A stretch of DNA of 64,000 bases from positions 1 to 64,000 of the forward strand of contig JAFGJG010000024.1 in assembly GCA_016929195.1 (NCBI GenBank), given 5' to 3'. This stretch comes from Thermoleophilaceae bacterium (lineage in GTDB: Bacteria > Actinomycetota > Thermoleophilia > Solirubrobacterales > Thermoleophilaceae). The notes under the pieces were generated by a model. The model was not told the DNA's origin. It made no database searches and saw nothing but the letters and a program-made list of their open reading frames with translations. Every line of letters starts with the position of its first letter. The stretch's first letter is position 1. Positions 53,001-61,494 of the stretch are shown one piece after another. Position numbers and translations under genes: made by a program.

Positions 53001-53423
53001 ATGCCCGATCGCGAAGCTACTGACGGCCCCGGCCGTCCCCGCTGCACCATGTGCGGAGGCCACGAAGGCCTCCCAGCCGGCGCTAAGAATCTCGAGTCGT
53101 ACTGCCTCGCCTGCCGGATCTACGAGGCCGGAGTGGCCGAGGCCAGGGCGATCGCCGCCGTCGAGGCGCTGGAGGGCGTCATGGAGTGGGTCGCGGGTGC
53201 GGCCCACCCAGATGAGCTGCGTGAGGTGTTCGAGGCGGCTCTCAAGGGCGAGTGCTACGTCAGTCCTAACCGTCTGCAGCGCGAGATCACAGACGTGCTG
53301 GGAGCCGGCCAGTCGCCGCTGAACTTCGAAGAGCGTCAGAACCACCGGTCGCAGCTCATGGACGAGTTCCAGGGCGAAGGCAAGCACGACGTGTCGCGCG
53401 TCCCGCCGACCGAGGCGAGCTGA
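53001..53423 (+). CDS. zinc-ribbon protein upstream of integrase
   Basis: 140 residues from ATG 53001 (AAAGGAG 13 bases upstream). Two Cys pairs (CTMCGGHEG; YCLACRIYEAG) form a likely zinc ribbon, then a helical body (AIAAVEALEGVMEWVAGAA). The TGA overlaps the integrase ATG, so it is co-translated with it and may modulate integration. No family recognised. Confidence 0.6.
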   Translation: MPDREATDGPGRPRCTMCGGHEGLPAGAKNLESYCLACRIYEAGVAEARAIAAVEALEGVMEWVAGAAHPDELREVFEAALKGECYVSPNRLQREITDVLGAGQSPLNFEERQNHRSQLMDEFQGEGKHDVSRVPPTEAS

Positions 53424-54805
53424 TGGCCGCTCCGATGGTCCGAACATCAGTGCCGGGGGTGTACAAGCGCGGCTCCCGCTACGTCGTCGTCTACACGGCC
53501 GGCGGCAAGCAGCGGAAGGAGTCCGCGCGCACGCTCGCGGAGGCCCGCAAGCTGAAGGCCGTGCGACAGGCTGACGTCGCGCGCGGCGAGTTCCAGGCCG
53601 CGTCGAAGCTCACGTTCAAGGAGTACGCGACCGAGTGGATCGAGCGGTACGCCGGCAAAGGCAAGGGGTTCCGGGAGTCGACCCGGGACGATTACCGGCG
53701 GGACCTGGCGCTGTACGCCTTCCCGTTCTTCCACGACCGCCACCGCCGCCGGCTGACGGAGATCACCCCGCGCGACATCGCGAACTTCGTCGGCTGGCTC
53801 GCCGACGACCAAGCCCAGGCCGACCACGAGCACCAGCTGCGCAAGTGGGCGGAGCAGGACTGGATGACACGCCGGCGGGCCGAGCAGCAGGCCGCCGGCC
53901 GGGAGGGTCGGCGGGTCCGCGAGGAGCGTCGGCCGCCACGACCGAACCGACGGGAAGCGAAGCGGCTGTCCGAGTCCCGGATCCGGTCGATCCTGAACCC
54001 GGTCAGAGCTTGCCTCGGCACGGCGGTCGAGGAGGACCTGATCCGTCGCACACCGGCTTCACGGGTGTCCATCCCGCGGCGACGGGTGCCCGGCGAGCCG
54101 GGAGTCCGCAAGGCCCGGGCGCTCAGCCGCGAGCAGCTGGCCACCATCCTCGAGCTCGTCCACCCCTCGCACCGGCTGCTGTTCGCGTTCCTGGCGTCGA
54201 CTGGGCTGCGGATCGGCGAGGCGATCGGCCTCCAGTGGAAGCACCTCCACCTCGACGGGTCAGAGCCCCACGTCGACGTACAGCGGGAGATCTACCGGGG
54301 CCGGGTCGATCTGCCGAAGACCGAGGCCGGCGTGCGGCAGGTGCCCCTGCACCATGACCTGGTGCTCGAGCTGCGGTCAGCGCGGGCCGAGTCGGCCTGG
54401 CCGGGTGACGAGGATCCCGTGTTCGCGTCACGGCGGGGGACTCCGCTGTCGCCGGACAACCTGCGCCGCCGGGTGCTCGCCCCAGTCGCCGAGGAGGTGG
54501 GTGTGCCGTGGGCGGGCTTCCATGCGTTCCGGCACACGTTCGCCTCGCTGATGTTCGAGCGCGGTGCGAACCCAAAGCAGGTGCAGCGCGCGCTCGGCCA
54601 CGGATCGCTGAAAGTCACGCTTGACGTGTACACCCATTTGCTCTCCGACCGGCTCGACGAGCCGCTCGACCTGGCCGCCGAGCTCGGGGTGGCAACGAAA
54701 ACGGCAACAGACCCGACAGCACACACCCGTAACGGATCCGACGGGCGCCCCGACGGATTCGGCTTGGACAGCGGAATTGCCGGACTGGCCGGTACGCTCC
54801 CGTAG
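53423..54805 (+). CDS. int: tyrosine recombinase (integrase)
   Basis: 460 residues. N-terminal arm-binding domain (residues ~10-55: GVYKRGSRYVVVYTAGGKQ), SAM-like core-binding domain (~60-220) with a long basic insertion, and catalytic domain (~230-420). Catalytic residues: Arg263 (STGLRIGEAIGLQW), Lys in the beta hairpin, His367/Arg370 (HAFRHTF), His in LGHGS, and Tyr403 (LDVYTHL). It inserts the element at tRNA-Asp. The gene ends 8 bp before the attR core, and its 3' end contains a putative arm site. Confidence 0.95.
   Translation: MAAPMVRTSVPGVYKRGSRYVVVYTAGGKQRKESARTLAEARKLKAVRQADVARGEFQAASKLTFKEYATEWIERYAGKGKGFRESTRDDYRRDLALYAFPFFHDRHRRRLTEITPRDIANFVGWLADDQAQADHEHQLRKWAEQDWMTRRRAEQQAAGREGRRVREERRPPRPNRREAKRLSESRIRSILNPVRACLGTAVEEDLIRRTPASRVSIPRRRVPGEPGVRKARALSREQLATILELVHPSHRLLFAFLASTGLRIGEAIGLQWKHLHLDGSEPHVDVQREIYRGRVDLPKTEAGVRQVPLHHDLVLELRSARAESAWPGDEDPVFASRRGTPLSPDNLRRRVLAPVAEEVGVPWAGFHAFRHTFASLMFERGANPKQVQRALGHGSLKVTLDVYTHLLSDRLDEPLDLAAELGVATKTATDPTAHTRNGSDGRPDGFGLDSGIAGLAGTLP
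54688..54708 (+). repeat. putative integrase arm site, right
   Basis: Block GGTGGCAACGAAAACGGCAAC, 19/21 identical to 37498-37518. It lies inside the integrase coding region, 106 bp left of the attR core. Confidence 0.5.
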
Positions 54806-54813
54806 CGTCAGAG

Positions 54814-54861
54814 CGGCCTGTCACGCCGGAGGTCGCGGGTTCGAGTCCCGTCGCTCGCGCT
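54814..54861 (+). repeat. attR core, remnant of the original tRNA-Asp 3' half
   Basis: Repeats 37369-37416 with two changes. It keeps a G-C pair in the T-stem where the functional tRNA has A-U. Without a 5' half it cannot be a tRNA gene now. It marks the right end of the element. Confidence 0.9.
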
Positions 54862-54892
54862 GTTCGTCGTCCCGGTCAGAGGGCCGGGGGCA

Positions 54893-56062
54893 TCACGCCG
54901 GCGGCACCGGGGCCGTCTCGGTCGCCTCCGGTTCGCCCTCGCTGGAGTCCAGCTCGGGGGCGCCGGGGAAGCCGGCGGGCAGGTCGTCGGACGGCGTGCA
55001 GCGCTCGACGTCACCGCTCGTCCCGTACTGGAACGCAGCGATCCGCTGGAGCCCGGAGCCGTGGGCGCCGGGGTCGAACCACTCGGAGCCCGCCGGGTCC
55101 CTGAACTTGAACAGGGGGTCCACAACCTCGTCGAGGGAGGTGGACCGCAGGCCCTGCTGCTCGAGGCTCGGCGCCGCCTTGGCCCACGCGCCCGCGAGGC
55201 AGTCGGCGTTCAGCTCCGCGTAGATGGACATCGGGAACTCCCACCCGAGGCGCGCCTGGATCGCGTGGCCCCACTCGTGCGCCACGACCATGGCGGGCGC
55301 CATGTCCCCGAAGCGGTTGTAGAAGGGGAACATCAGCCGCGGCTCGTCCCAGGCGATGTAGTCGCCCGGGATGCAGTAGAAGGCGTTGTTGAGCGCCGCC
55401 GGGGCGTCGCCGCATGCCGGCGCGTCCGTCTCCGAGGAGTACGCGCCCTTGACCTCCGGAGGGCTGTACTCCGTCCCGAAGTGCTCGGGGAGCGCGGCGG
55501 CCCAGTACGAGTCGACTCCGCGCACGACGTCCTGGGTCAGCTTCCTGTACGCCGCGACGACCTCCGGCGAGGGGCCGACGTCGACCTGCGGCGCAGGCGT
55601 GCGGAAGCAGGCCGAGCCCTGACTGCTCGGCGCGTCCTTCAGGTCCCAGATCCGGGCCATGGCCTCCGGCAGGGGGTCGCACGCGGTGCCGCCGGTCTGC
55701 GCGCGCACCTCCCAGGCGCCGCCCGCCCGGCGCGACAGGATGAGCGGCTGGCCCTCCACCCCGTGCTCCGGGTGGCGGAAGCTCGCGATCGCCCAGAAGC
55801 GATCGCCCCGGCGTCCGAAGTAGGTCCCGGGCAGCGGCCCTGCGATGGCGTCGCAGTCGCCGGCCTCGTCGGCCTCACAGCTCGCGACGGCGCTCTCCCG
55901 GAGCGCCTGCTTGTCGGCCGGGCTGATGAAGAGGTTCTCGGCCTTGACCACCGCCACGCGCCGCGGGGGCGGGTCCGGATCGTCGCTGACGACGCATCCG
56001 GCGGGGCCGGCAGCGACCGCCACCACGGCAAGGCCGACGGACGTGCGAGCAAAGCGGGCCAA
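54893..56062 (-). CDS. lipoprotein zinc metallopeptidase (YpfJ-like)
   Basis: 389 residues. The signal peptide ends in a lipobox (AAGPAGC, Cys23), so it is anchored in the membrane outside the cell. The HEWGHAI zinc motif (H-E-x-x-H, in MVVAHEWGHAIQARLG) and the third-ligand region ELNADCLAGAWA match the putative neutral zinc metallopeptidase group. The acidic/Pro-rich C-terminus (residues 370-389) is disordered. It is host backbone: the original neighbour of tRNA-Asp, convergent with it. Confidence 0.85.
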   Translation of the reverse strand: MARFARTSVGLAVVAVAAGPAGCVVSDDPDPPPRRVAVVKAENLFISPADKQALRESAVASCEADEAGDCDAIAGPLPGTYFGRRGDRFWAIASFRHPEHGVEGQPLILSRRAGGAWEVRAQTGGTACDPLPEAMARIWDLKDAPSSQGSACFRTPAPQVDVGPSPEVVAAYRKLTQDVVRGVDSYWAAALPEHFGTEYSPPEVKGAYSSETDAPACGDAPAALNNAFYCIPGDYIAWDEPRLMFPFYNRFGDMAPAMVVAHEWGHAIQARLGWEFPMSIYAELNADCLAGAWAKAAPSLEQQGLRSTSLDEVVDPLFKFRDPAGSEWFDPGAHGSGLQRIAAFQYGTSGDVERCTPSDDLPAGFPGAPELDSSEGEPEATETAPVPPA

Positions 56063-56181
56063 GGATGGGCCTTTCTCTCGAAATGATCAGCGAGTCCAGA
56101 ACGATCGAGAGTCACTTAACCGTCGCGCCCGGAGATCCTGCCTTTGGGATCTGGTGTGCAGCGAGGTTTAATACGGCCTGG

Positions 56182-56550
56182 ATGGAAGGCGGCTCTCCCT
56201 CTCAGCGGATCGACGCGAGGATCGCGGAGCTGGGCGACTGGCGCGGCGAGCTGCTCGCCCGCATCCGGGACCTCGTCAAGCAGGCCGACCCCGAGGTGGT
56301 CGAGGAGTGGAAGTGGAGAGGGGTCCCGGTGTGGGAGCACGACGGGATTATCTGCACCGGTGAGACCTACAAGAGCATCGTGAAGATGACGTTCGCCAAG
56401 GGCGCCTCGCTGGACGACCCCGCGGGCCTCTTCAACTCCAGCCTCGAGGGCAACACCAGGCGCGCAATCGACTTCCACGAGGGCGACGAGATCGACGAAG
56501 AGGCGCTCAAGGCCCTCATTCGCGCCGCCGTGGCGCTCAACACGTCCTAA
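56182..56550 (+). CDS. DUF1801-family protein
   Basis: 122 residues from ATG 56182. It matches DUF1801 (YdhG-like) by ELGDWRGELLARIRDLVKQA, EEWKWRGVPVWEHDG and VKMTFAKGASLDDP ... FNSSLEG. The fold is a small alpha/beta iron-chaperone-like domain; molecular role uncertain. It is divergent from the metallopeptidase and converges with the small membrane gene (4-bp overlap). Confidence 0.85.
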   Translation: MEGGSPSQRIDARIAELGDWRGELLARIRDLVKQADPEVVEEWKWRGVPVWEHDGIICTGETYKSIVKMTFAKGASLDDPAGLFNSSLEGNTRRAIDFHEGDEIDEEALKALIRAAVALNTS

Positions 56551-56678
56551 CGGTCGCGCTGGCGGCGCTCCCTGATCTGCACCACCGCCAGCCACACGAG
56601 GAAGCCCACGACCGGCAGGAAGTAGGCGACCGAGGTCAGCCAGTGGCCGGCGTGCGCGTACACGATCACGTCGCTCAT
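56547..56678 (-). CDS. 43-residue single-helix membrane protein
   Basis: From ATG 56678. One membrane helix (WLTSVAYFLPVVGFLVWLAV) with a basic C-terminus (QIRERRQRDR). It lies 16 bp after the large membrane protein gene on the same strand and ends the operon. The short length explains why automatic callers may miss it. It may be a small subunit of the membrane complex. Confidence 0.6.
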   Translation of the reverse strand: MSDVIVYAHAGHWLTSVAYFLPVVGFLVWLAVVQIRERRQRDR

Positions 56679-56694
56679 GTTCGCAGGGCCCGGG

Positions 56695-58065
56695 TCACTG
56701 GTTCGACTGCGACAGGAGCCACAGAGCGAGGCTCGTGAACCCGACCATCACGGCCAGCATCCAGTACTGGGAGCGGACCGCCTCCCTGGCGTCGCGGTAG
56801 AGCGCGAGCGCCCGGTCGTGCGCGAGCGCGAGCGCCGTCACGTGCCCGGCGACCACGAAGCCCACCTGCCAGTACCAGGTGGCGTTGGCGCCGATCACCG
56901 TGTAGTCGATCGTGTGGTCCGCCGTCCCGAACAGATCGGAGCCGTGGCCGAGCGGGTCCGACGCGAGGAACACGATCGCCTGCCCCTGGAAGAGCAGCAG
57001 CGTGATGTAGTGAGCGGCCACGTAGGCGAGCGCGATCGGCACGAGCGTGTGGACGAACGCGCGCGCCAGCTGCTCCTGGCCGAAGCCGCCGCCAACGCTC
57101 CGCGCCCCCCGGATGCCCAGCATGTAGAAGCCGTAGACGAGCGCCACCGTTCCGAACAGCCCGATCAGGAACGTGAGCTCGAGCGCGTTGCGCGGCGACA
57201 GCCCGGCATCTCCGAACCAGCTCGCCATGTCGGGGGCGATGCTGGTCCACGGCGCGCCCTCCGAGCCGCCGTCGAAGGTCACGCTGCCGATCATCACCGC
57301 CAGCAGCGGCACCGTGCCCGCCACCGGCTTGAACGAGGGCAGCCCGGTGAGGAAGCCGCGGATGCCGGCCTCGCCGTCACGCGTCGCGAACGGGGCCAGC
57401 CGCGAGAACAGGTTGAAGTAGACGGAGAACGCCTCGCCGCGGCGGATCCACGGCTCGACGCCGTAGAGCGCCATCCCCACGAACGTGAACGCCGAGTAGA
57501 CGAGCGTCGCGATCGCGAGGTTCTCCGGCTTGTCCCCGTCCGACGCGACGAGCTCCAGCGCCGCGAACGCGAAGATGCCCGCGGCGGCGGGCCAGTTGCC
57601 GAGGCGCTCCGGGTAGGCGAGCGGCGCGGGGAGCTCGCTCCGCGCCGCCTGGCGGGCGACCCACGACACGGCGTTGCCGATCGCCCGCCACGGGTTGAAG
57701 GCCTTGAACACGTCGCCGAACAGCACGCTGGCCGGCACGAGGCCGAGCCAGAAGATCACGTAGATGAACGTGGGCGCGAAGTTGGCCGTCGAGCTCTGCG
57801 TGCCGCGCAGCCCGCTGTAGACGACGACGCCGAGGAGGAAGACGCCGATCGCCCCGCAGAGGATCTGCGCGGGGCGACCGGCCACGAAGCGGCCCACTCC
57901 CCCGGGCAGGGGCCGCCATCTCTCCTCCTGGAGGCGCTGGTCGGGCCAGAGCACGGCCAGCGCCACGAACGACACCACGAGCACCATCGCGGCAGCCCAC
58001 CCGAAGAGCCATTCCGGGATCGGAAGGTCCGAGCGCGAGACCAGCCCGTGGGCGATGAGGGTCAC
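56695..58065 (-). CDS. polytopic membrane protein, 'fenitrothion hydrolase'-type family
   Basis: 456 residues with about 10-11 hydrophobic helices, e.g. WAAAMVLVVSFVALAVLW and VIFWLGLVPASVLFGDV. Conserved-looking FKAFNPWRAIGNAV and LVPIALAYVAAHYITLLLF fit a family often labelled fenitrothion hydrolase in actinobacterial genomes, a label based on one activity and probably not the native role. Buried His/Trp residues and the cupredoxin partner suggest a metal- or electron-linked membrane function. Its start overlaps the cupredoxin stop. Confidence 0.7.
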   Translation of the reverse strand: MTLIAHGLVSRSDLPIPEWLFGWAAAMVLVVSFVALAVLWPDQRLQEERWRPLPGGVGRFVAGRPAQILCGAIGVFLLGVVVYSGLRGTQSSTANFAPTFIYVIFWLGLVPASVLFGDVFKAFNPWRAIGNAVSWVARQAARSELPAPLAYPERLGNWPAAAGIFAFAALELVASDGDKPENLAIATLVYSAFTFVGMALYGVEPWIRRGEAFSVYFNLFSRLAPFATRDGEAGIRGFLTGLPSFKPVAGTVPLLAVMIGSVTFDGGSEGAPWTSIAPDMASWFGDAGLSPRNALELTFLIGLFGTVALVYGFYMLGIRGARSVGGGFGQEQLARAFVHTLVPIALAYVAAHYITLLLFQGQAIVFLASDPLGHGSDLFGTADHTIDYTVIGANATWYWQVGFVVAGHVTALALAHDRALALYRDAREAVRSQYWMLAVMVGFTSLALWLLSQSNQ

Positions 58066-58532
58066 GACGGCTCCACGACCAGGCTCGCAACCGTCGGGTC
58101 ACGGCCGGCGTCCTCGGCCACGTGGCTCTCCATCTCGAACTGACCCTCGAGGTTCGCCTTGAAGTCGAACCTGGCCGGCCGGCCCGGCTCCACCGGCTTC
58201 TCGATGTCGTAGCCGTGCAGGTGCATGTCGTCGTGGGCGTCCGCCGTCACGACGATCCGGACCCGGTCGCCCTTCGTGACCGTGATCGTCTTGGGCCCGC
58301 CCGCGACCTCGCCGCCGCGGACGGCGATGCGCGTGACCGCCGGCTCCGCCGGGGTCTCGGGGGTGGCCGTCTCGTCAGTGCTCGGCGCCGGCTCGCTCGA
58401 CTCGGTCGTCGTCGTCTGGGCGGCCTGGTCGGAGTCGTCGTCGTCGCCACCGCCCGGGTTCGCGATCACGAACGCGACCACGGCCACGAGCAGCGCTCCG
58501 ATCACGAGCGCGATCCGCTGGTTCCTGCTCAT
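58062..58532 (-). CDS. membrane-anchored cupredoxin-like protein
   Basis: 156 residues from ATG 58532 (AAAGGAG, 8 bases upstream); an upstream GTG/ATG would add 7. N-terminal helix (IALVIGALLVAVVAFVIA), acidic/Thr linker (residues ~28-70), then a cupredoxin-like domain: ITVTKGDRVRIVVTADAHDD, MHLHGYDI, and GQFEMESHVAED. The blue-copper Cys is absent; His/Met/Glu could bind Cu(II) as in EfeO/CusF-like domains. It probably delivers copper or reads metal for the membrane protein next to it. Confidence 0.75.
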   Translation of the reverse strand: MSRNQRIALVIGALLVAVVAFVIANPGGGDDDDSDQAAQTTTTESSEPAPSTDETATPETPAEPAVTRIAVRGGEVAGGPKTITVTKGDRVRIVVTADAHDDMHLHGYDIEKPVEPGRPARFDFKANLEGQFEMESHVAEDAGRDPTVASLVVEPS

Positions 58533-58581
58533 CTCAGATGCTCCTTTCCGCATGGGCGCGCCGCGGGGCGCGCCCCCTGGA

Positions 58582-59178
58582 CTACGTCAGGGGACGGAGG
58601 GCCGGGGGAGCTCGGCCGGCGAGGTTGCGCGCGATGAGCGCGCGCCTGACACGAACCGGCGCCGACGGCCGGAGGGCGCCGCCACGGGCGGGGCGCAGGC
58701 GAGACGGGCGGGCGCGCCCCGCCGCGGCCGCCACGGCCCGGCTGGCGCCCTTCAGCAGCAGCGCGGCCGCGGCGCCGAGTGCGAGCGCCAGCGGAATCGC
58801 CGACCAGCCGCCCTCGGCGAACGGCACCGCCGGGCCGAGCTGCTGGCCGCGGGTGAGGAGCGCCTCGAGCAGCTCCTGCCCGCTGTAGACGAGCAGGAGC
58901 ATCGCCGCCAGCCCGAGCCACAGCCGCGCGAAGCTCGGCGGCCGCTCGCCGCGCGCGGTCCGGCGGGCGCGCTCGATCGCCGTCAAGAGCTGCGCGCCGG
59001 CGAGCGCGAGCAGCAGGCCGGCCAGCCCGCCGGCGAACGGCAGGTAGGCGTGCCCGCGGGCCGCCAGCGCCTCGCCGGCGTGGTCGCCGAACCCGATCAG
59101 GTAGCGGAGCTCGTGGAGGGCGAGCGCGGCGGCGGCGATCACCGCAGCAAGCCGGACTGTCGGCGTGCCAGGCCGCAT
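58582..59178 (-). CDS. four-helix membrane protein heading the cupredoxin operon
   Basis: 198 residues from ATG 59178. Helices: VRLAAVIAAAALALHEL, LPFAGGLAGLLLALAG, LWLGLAAMLLLVYSGQE, and IPLALALGAAAALLL, then a long Arg/Pro-rich tail. The LHELRYLIGFGDHA motif with two His in the first helix/loop may bind metal. It lies upstream of the cupredoxin-like gene (49-bp gap). Function unknown. Confidence 0.6.
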   Translation of the reverse strand: MRPGTPTVRLAAVIAAAALALHELRYLIGFGDHAGEALAARGHAYLPFAGGLAGLLLALAGAQLLTAIERARRTARGERPPSFARLWLGLAAMLLLVYSGQELLEALLTRGQQLGPAVPFAEGGWSAIPLALALGAAAALLLKGASRAVAAAAGRARPSRLRPARGGALRPSAPVRVRRALIARNLAGRAPPALRPLT

Positions 59179-59313
59179 CGAAGCCGGAGTATTGCAACGT
59201 GGCCCGGGCGAATCGCTCACGACCGAGTGCCCCCGGCTGTTCACCACCCGGCAACGCCACGGTCACCGGACCGTCACGTCAACGAGCGCACATGCGCGCA
59301 GACTCGGCCGCAG

Positions 59314-60063
59314 ATGACGTACGCGGACATCCACTTCCACCTCCTCCCCGGCGTCGACGACGGGCCCGAGACGCTCGACGACAGCGTCGAGCTCGCCCGC
59401 GCCGCCGTGGCGGACGGGACCCGGACCGTCGTCTGCACGCCTCACGTGAGGACCGACTTCGTGACCGACACCCTCGAGCTCGCCGAGCGCGTGCGCGAGC
59501 TGCGCGAGGCACTGGCCCGCGCCGACGTGGCGCTCGAGCTCCGCTGCGGCGGAGAGCTGGGTCACGACCTCGCAGGGACCCTGGACCAGCCTCGGCTCGA
59601 GGCGATCGCGCAGGGGCCCGCGGGGAATCGCTGGCTGCTCGTGGAGGCCCCCTTCGAGGGACTCACCGAGGAGTTCCATGCCGCCACGGGGGAGCTGCGT
59701 GACCGCGGCTTCGGCGTGGTCATCGCCCACCCGGAACGGGTGGCATACGCGGACACGAAGGGGCTCGCCGACATCCGGCACGAGCTCGACCGCGGATCGG
59801 TGGCGCAGCTGAACGCCCAGTCCCTCCTGGGCGAGCACGGCGCCGACGCCAAGCGAGCCGCGCGCGCCTACGTCGCGCTTGGAATGGCCGGGCTCGTGGC
59901 CTCGGACGCCCATGGACCGCTGCGGCCACCGTCGCTCGGGGCCGCGTGCTCCGCATTGCTCGACGCGCGCGCCAGCGCGCGCATGGCCTGGCGCCTCACA
60001 CGCGAGCAGCCGGGGCGGCTGCTCGACGCGGGCATGCCGGCGCCGATGGCCCTCGTGGCCTAG
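59314..60063 (+). CDS. PHP-domain tyrosine phosphatase, CpsB/CapC-like
   Basis: 249 residues from ATG 59314. Metal-binding motifs: YADIHFHLLPGVDDGP, CTPHVRTD, VIAHPERVAY and VASDAHGPLRPP, all in the CpsB/YwqE order. Such enzymes dephosphorylate bacterial tyrosine kinases that control capsule or exopolysaccharide. No kinase or capsule gene is near. It converges with the response regulator (4-bp overlap). Confidence 0.88.
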   Translation: MTYADIHFHLLPGVDDGPETLDDSVELARAAVADGTRTVVCTPHVRTDFVTDTLELAERVRELREALARADVALELRCGGELGHDLAGTLDQPRLEAIAQGPAGNRWLLVEAPFEGLTEEFHAATGELRDRGFGVVIAHPERVAYADTKGLADIRHELDRGSVAQLNAQSLLGEHGADAKRAARAYVALGMAGLVASDAHGPLRPPSLGAACSALLDARASARMAWRLTREQPGRLLDAGMPAPMALVA

Positions 60064-60935
60064 CGGACGGTGGCGGCGTGCTCGCCGGGCTGGGGCGGCT
60101 CGGCGGCCAGGCCGTCGTCGAGCAGCGCGAGCTCGTCCGCGGCCGGCTCCTCCGGCAGCCCGTGGTCCACGGCGGGCACCTCGCGCTCGGGCGGATCCGA
60201 GACGAGCGCGCCATCGTCGCCGCCGGCCCGCTCGGGCTGGAAGCGGTAGCCGACGCCGAAGTGCGTATGGATGTAGTTCCAGTCCGGCGACGCCTTCTCG
60301 AGCTTCTGCCGGACCTTCCGGACGAACACGTCGACCGAGCGGTCGCCGTGCGCCATCGCGTAGCCCCAGACCGACTGGTAGATCTCCTCGCGCTGGAGCA
60401 CCTTGCCCTCAGTCTGCGCGAGCAGCTGGAGGACCTCGAACTCGCGCCGCGTGAGGTCGACGCTGTTGCCGCGCGCGAAGGCCTGGAACTGGTCGGCCCG
60501 GATCTCGAGCTCACCCGCGACGAGCGGGCCGGTCTCCACCCGCGCCGACGCCTGCTTGCGCCGGCGCACTACCGCCTCAACGCGTGCGAGGACCTCCTCG
60601 GGGTGCGCGGGCTTCGTGACCCAGTCGTCCGCGCCGGCGCGCAGGCCGCGCACCCGCTGGGCGACGCTCGAGCGGCCGGTCACGACAACCACGCCCAGCG
60701 ACGGCAGCACCTCGGTCAGGCGGTCGAGGAACGCCCATGCGTTCTCCCCGAGCACGGCGAGGTCCACCACGAGGGCGTTGACTCTCATGGCGACGAACTC
60801 CTCAACCCTTGGAGCGGCCTCGAGACGGCGGTACTGCCAGCCGAGATCATCGGCGCGCTTGACCAGCACACGCACGAATCCGGAGTCCAGGTCGAGGATC
60901 GCCAGTCGCACGGGACCGAGTTCCGTGGCGGTCAT
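60060..60935 (-). CDS. OmpR/PhoB-type response regulator
   Basis: 291 residues from ATG 60935. Receiver domain: acidic pair Asp15/Asp17, phospho-acceptor Asp58 (LVVDLAVLG), Thr in VVVTGRSS, Lys in VTKPAHPEE. Winged-helix DNA-binding domain at about 140-230 (LTRREFEVLQLLAQTEGKVL, RSVDVFVRKVRQKLE, HTHFGVGYRF). An unusual acidic tail of ~55 residues follows. No histidine kinase is adjacent. With PHO-box-like repeats 5' of it, it may be the phosphate regulator. Confidence 0.88.
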   Translation of the reverse strand: MTATELGPVRLAILDLDSGFVRVLVKRADDLGWQYRRLEAAPRVEEFVAMRVNALVVDLAVLGENAWAFLDRLTEVLPSLGVVVVTGRSSVAQRVRGLRAGADDWVTKPAHPEEVLARVEAVVRRRKQASARVETGPLVAGELEIRADQFQAFARGNSVDLTRREFEVLQLLAQTEGKVLQREEIYQSVWGYAMAHGDRSVDVFVRKVRQKLEKASPDWNYIHTHFGVGYRFQPERAGGDDGALVSDPPEREVPAVDHGLPEEPAADELALLDDGLAAEPPQPGEHAATVR

Positions 60936-60976
60936 CGAGTGCAAGTGTACGAGAGGGAACCCCCGGACGCGCCTGC

Positions 60977-61020
60977 ATTTACAGCTTTTTCACAGGTCGA
61001 CAACGGGGACGTAACGGACT
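60977..61020 (+). promoter_or_regulatory. PHO-box-like block A
   Basis: Can be read as four 11-bp units (ATTTACAGCTT, TTTCACAGGTC, GACAACGGGGA, CGTAACGGACT). The 40 bases 60981-61020 match 61395-61434 at 33/40 without gaps. It lies between the divergent response regulator and winged-helix genes. Confidence 0.6.
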
Positions 61021-61050
61021 TTCCGCACTTGCCTGGCATTTTCGTCCTCA

Positions 61051-61386
61051 GTGGAGGCCGCGATCCAGAACGGCATCTTGCACGCGGATGAGATCGAGAT
61101 CCGTCCGGGCGAGTTTCTCGCGCTCGCCGGCGGCAAGCCGCTGGACCTGACAGTGCGCGAGCTCGAGCTCCTCACGGCGCTCGTGGAGCGGCGTGGGCGC
61201 ATCGTGAGCCGCGAGGAGCTGTACCGCGTCGTGTGGGGCGAGAGCTACCGGAAGGCCGACCGCTCGGTCGACGTCTACATAGGCAAGCTGCGGCACAAGC
61301 TGGCGCGGGCGGTGCCCCAGCGGCGCTTCATCCACACCCACTTCGGCTTCGGCTACCGGTTCGCGCCCGACCGCGAGCCCACCTGA
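61051..61386 (+). CDS. receiver-less PhoB-type winged-helix regulator
   Basis: 111 residues from GTG 61051. It is only the DNA-binding domain: DLTVRELELLTALVERRGRI, SREELYRVVWGESYRKADRS, VDVYIGKLRHKLARAV, HTHFGFGYRFAP. No phospho-acceptor domain precedes it, so it cannot be switched by phosphorylation. It is very similar in layout to the C-domain of the neighbouring response regulator, and the two could compete for or share sites such as blocks A and B. Confidence 0.8.
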   Translation: MEAAIQNGILHADEIEIRPGEFLALAGGKPLDLTVRELELLTALVERRGRIVSREELYRVVWGESYRKADRSVDVYIGKLRHKLARAVPQRRFIHTHFGFGYRFAPDREPT

Positions 61387-61390
61387 CGGC

Positions 61391-61434
61391 CTTCACATCT
61401 TTTTCACAGGGCGGCGACAGGGCCGTAACAGACT
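61391..61434 (+). promoter_or_regulatory. PHO-box-like block B, before pstS
   Basis: Units CTTCACATCTT, TTTCACAGGGC, GGCGACAGGGC, CGTAACAGACT. The TTCAC-N6-TTCAC core fits the 11-bp direct repeats of actinobacterial PHO boxes. Start codon of pstS is 60 bp further. Confidence 0.65.
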
Positions 61435-61494
61435 GACCCTGTGCCCCGTGCGAGCGTCCGTTCCGGCAATGGAACGACCAAGGAGAAGACCTGC

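Noticed and set aside
54814-54861. Second tRNA-Asp gene
   Set aside because: Only the 3' half is present; no acceptor 5' strand or D-arm precedes it.
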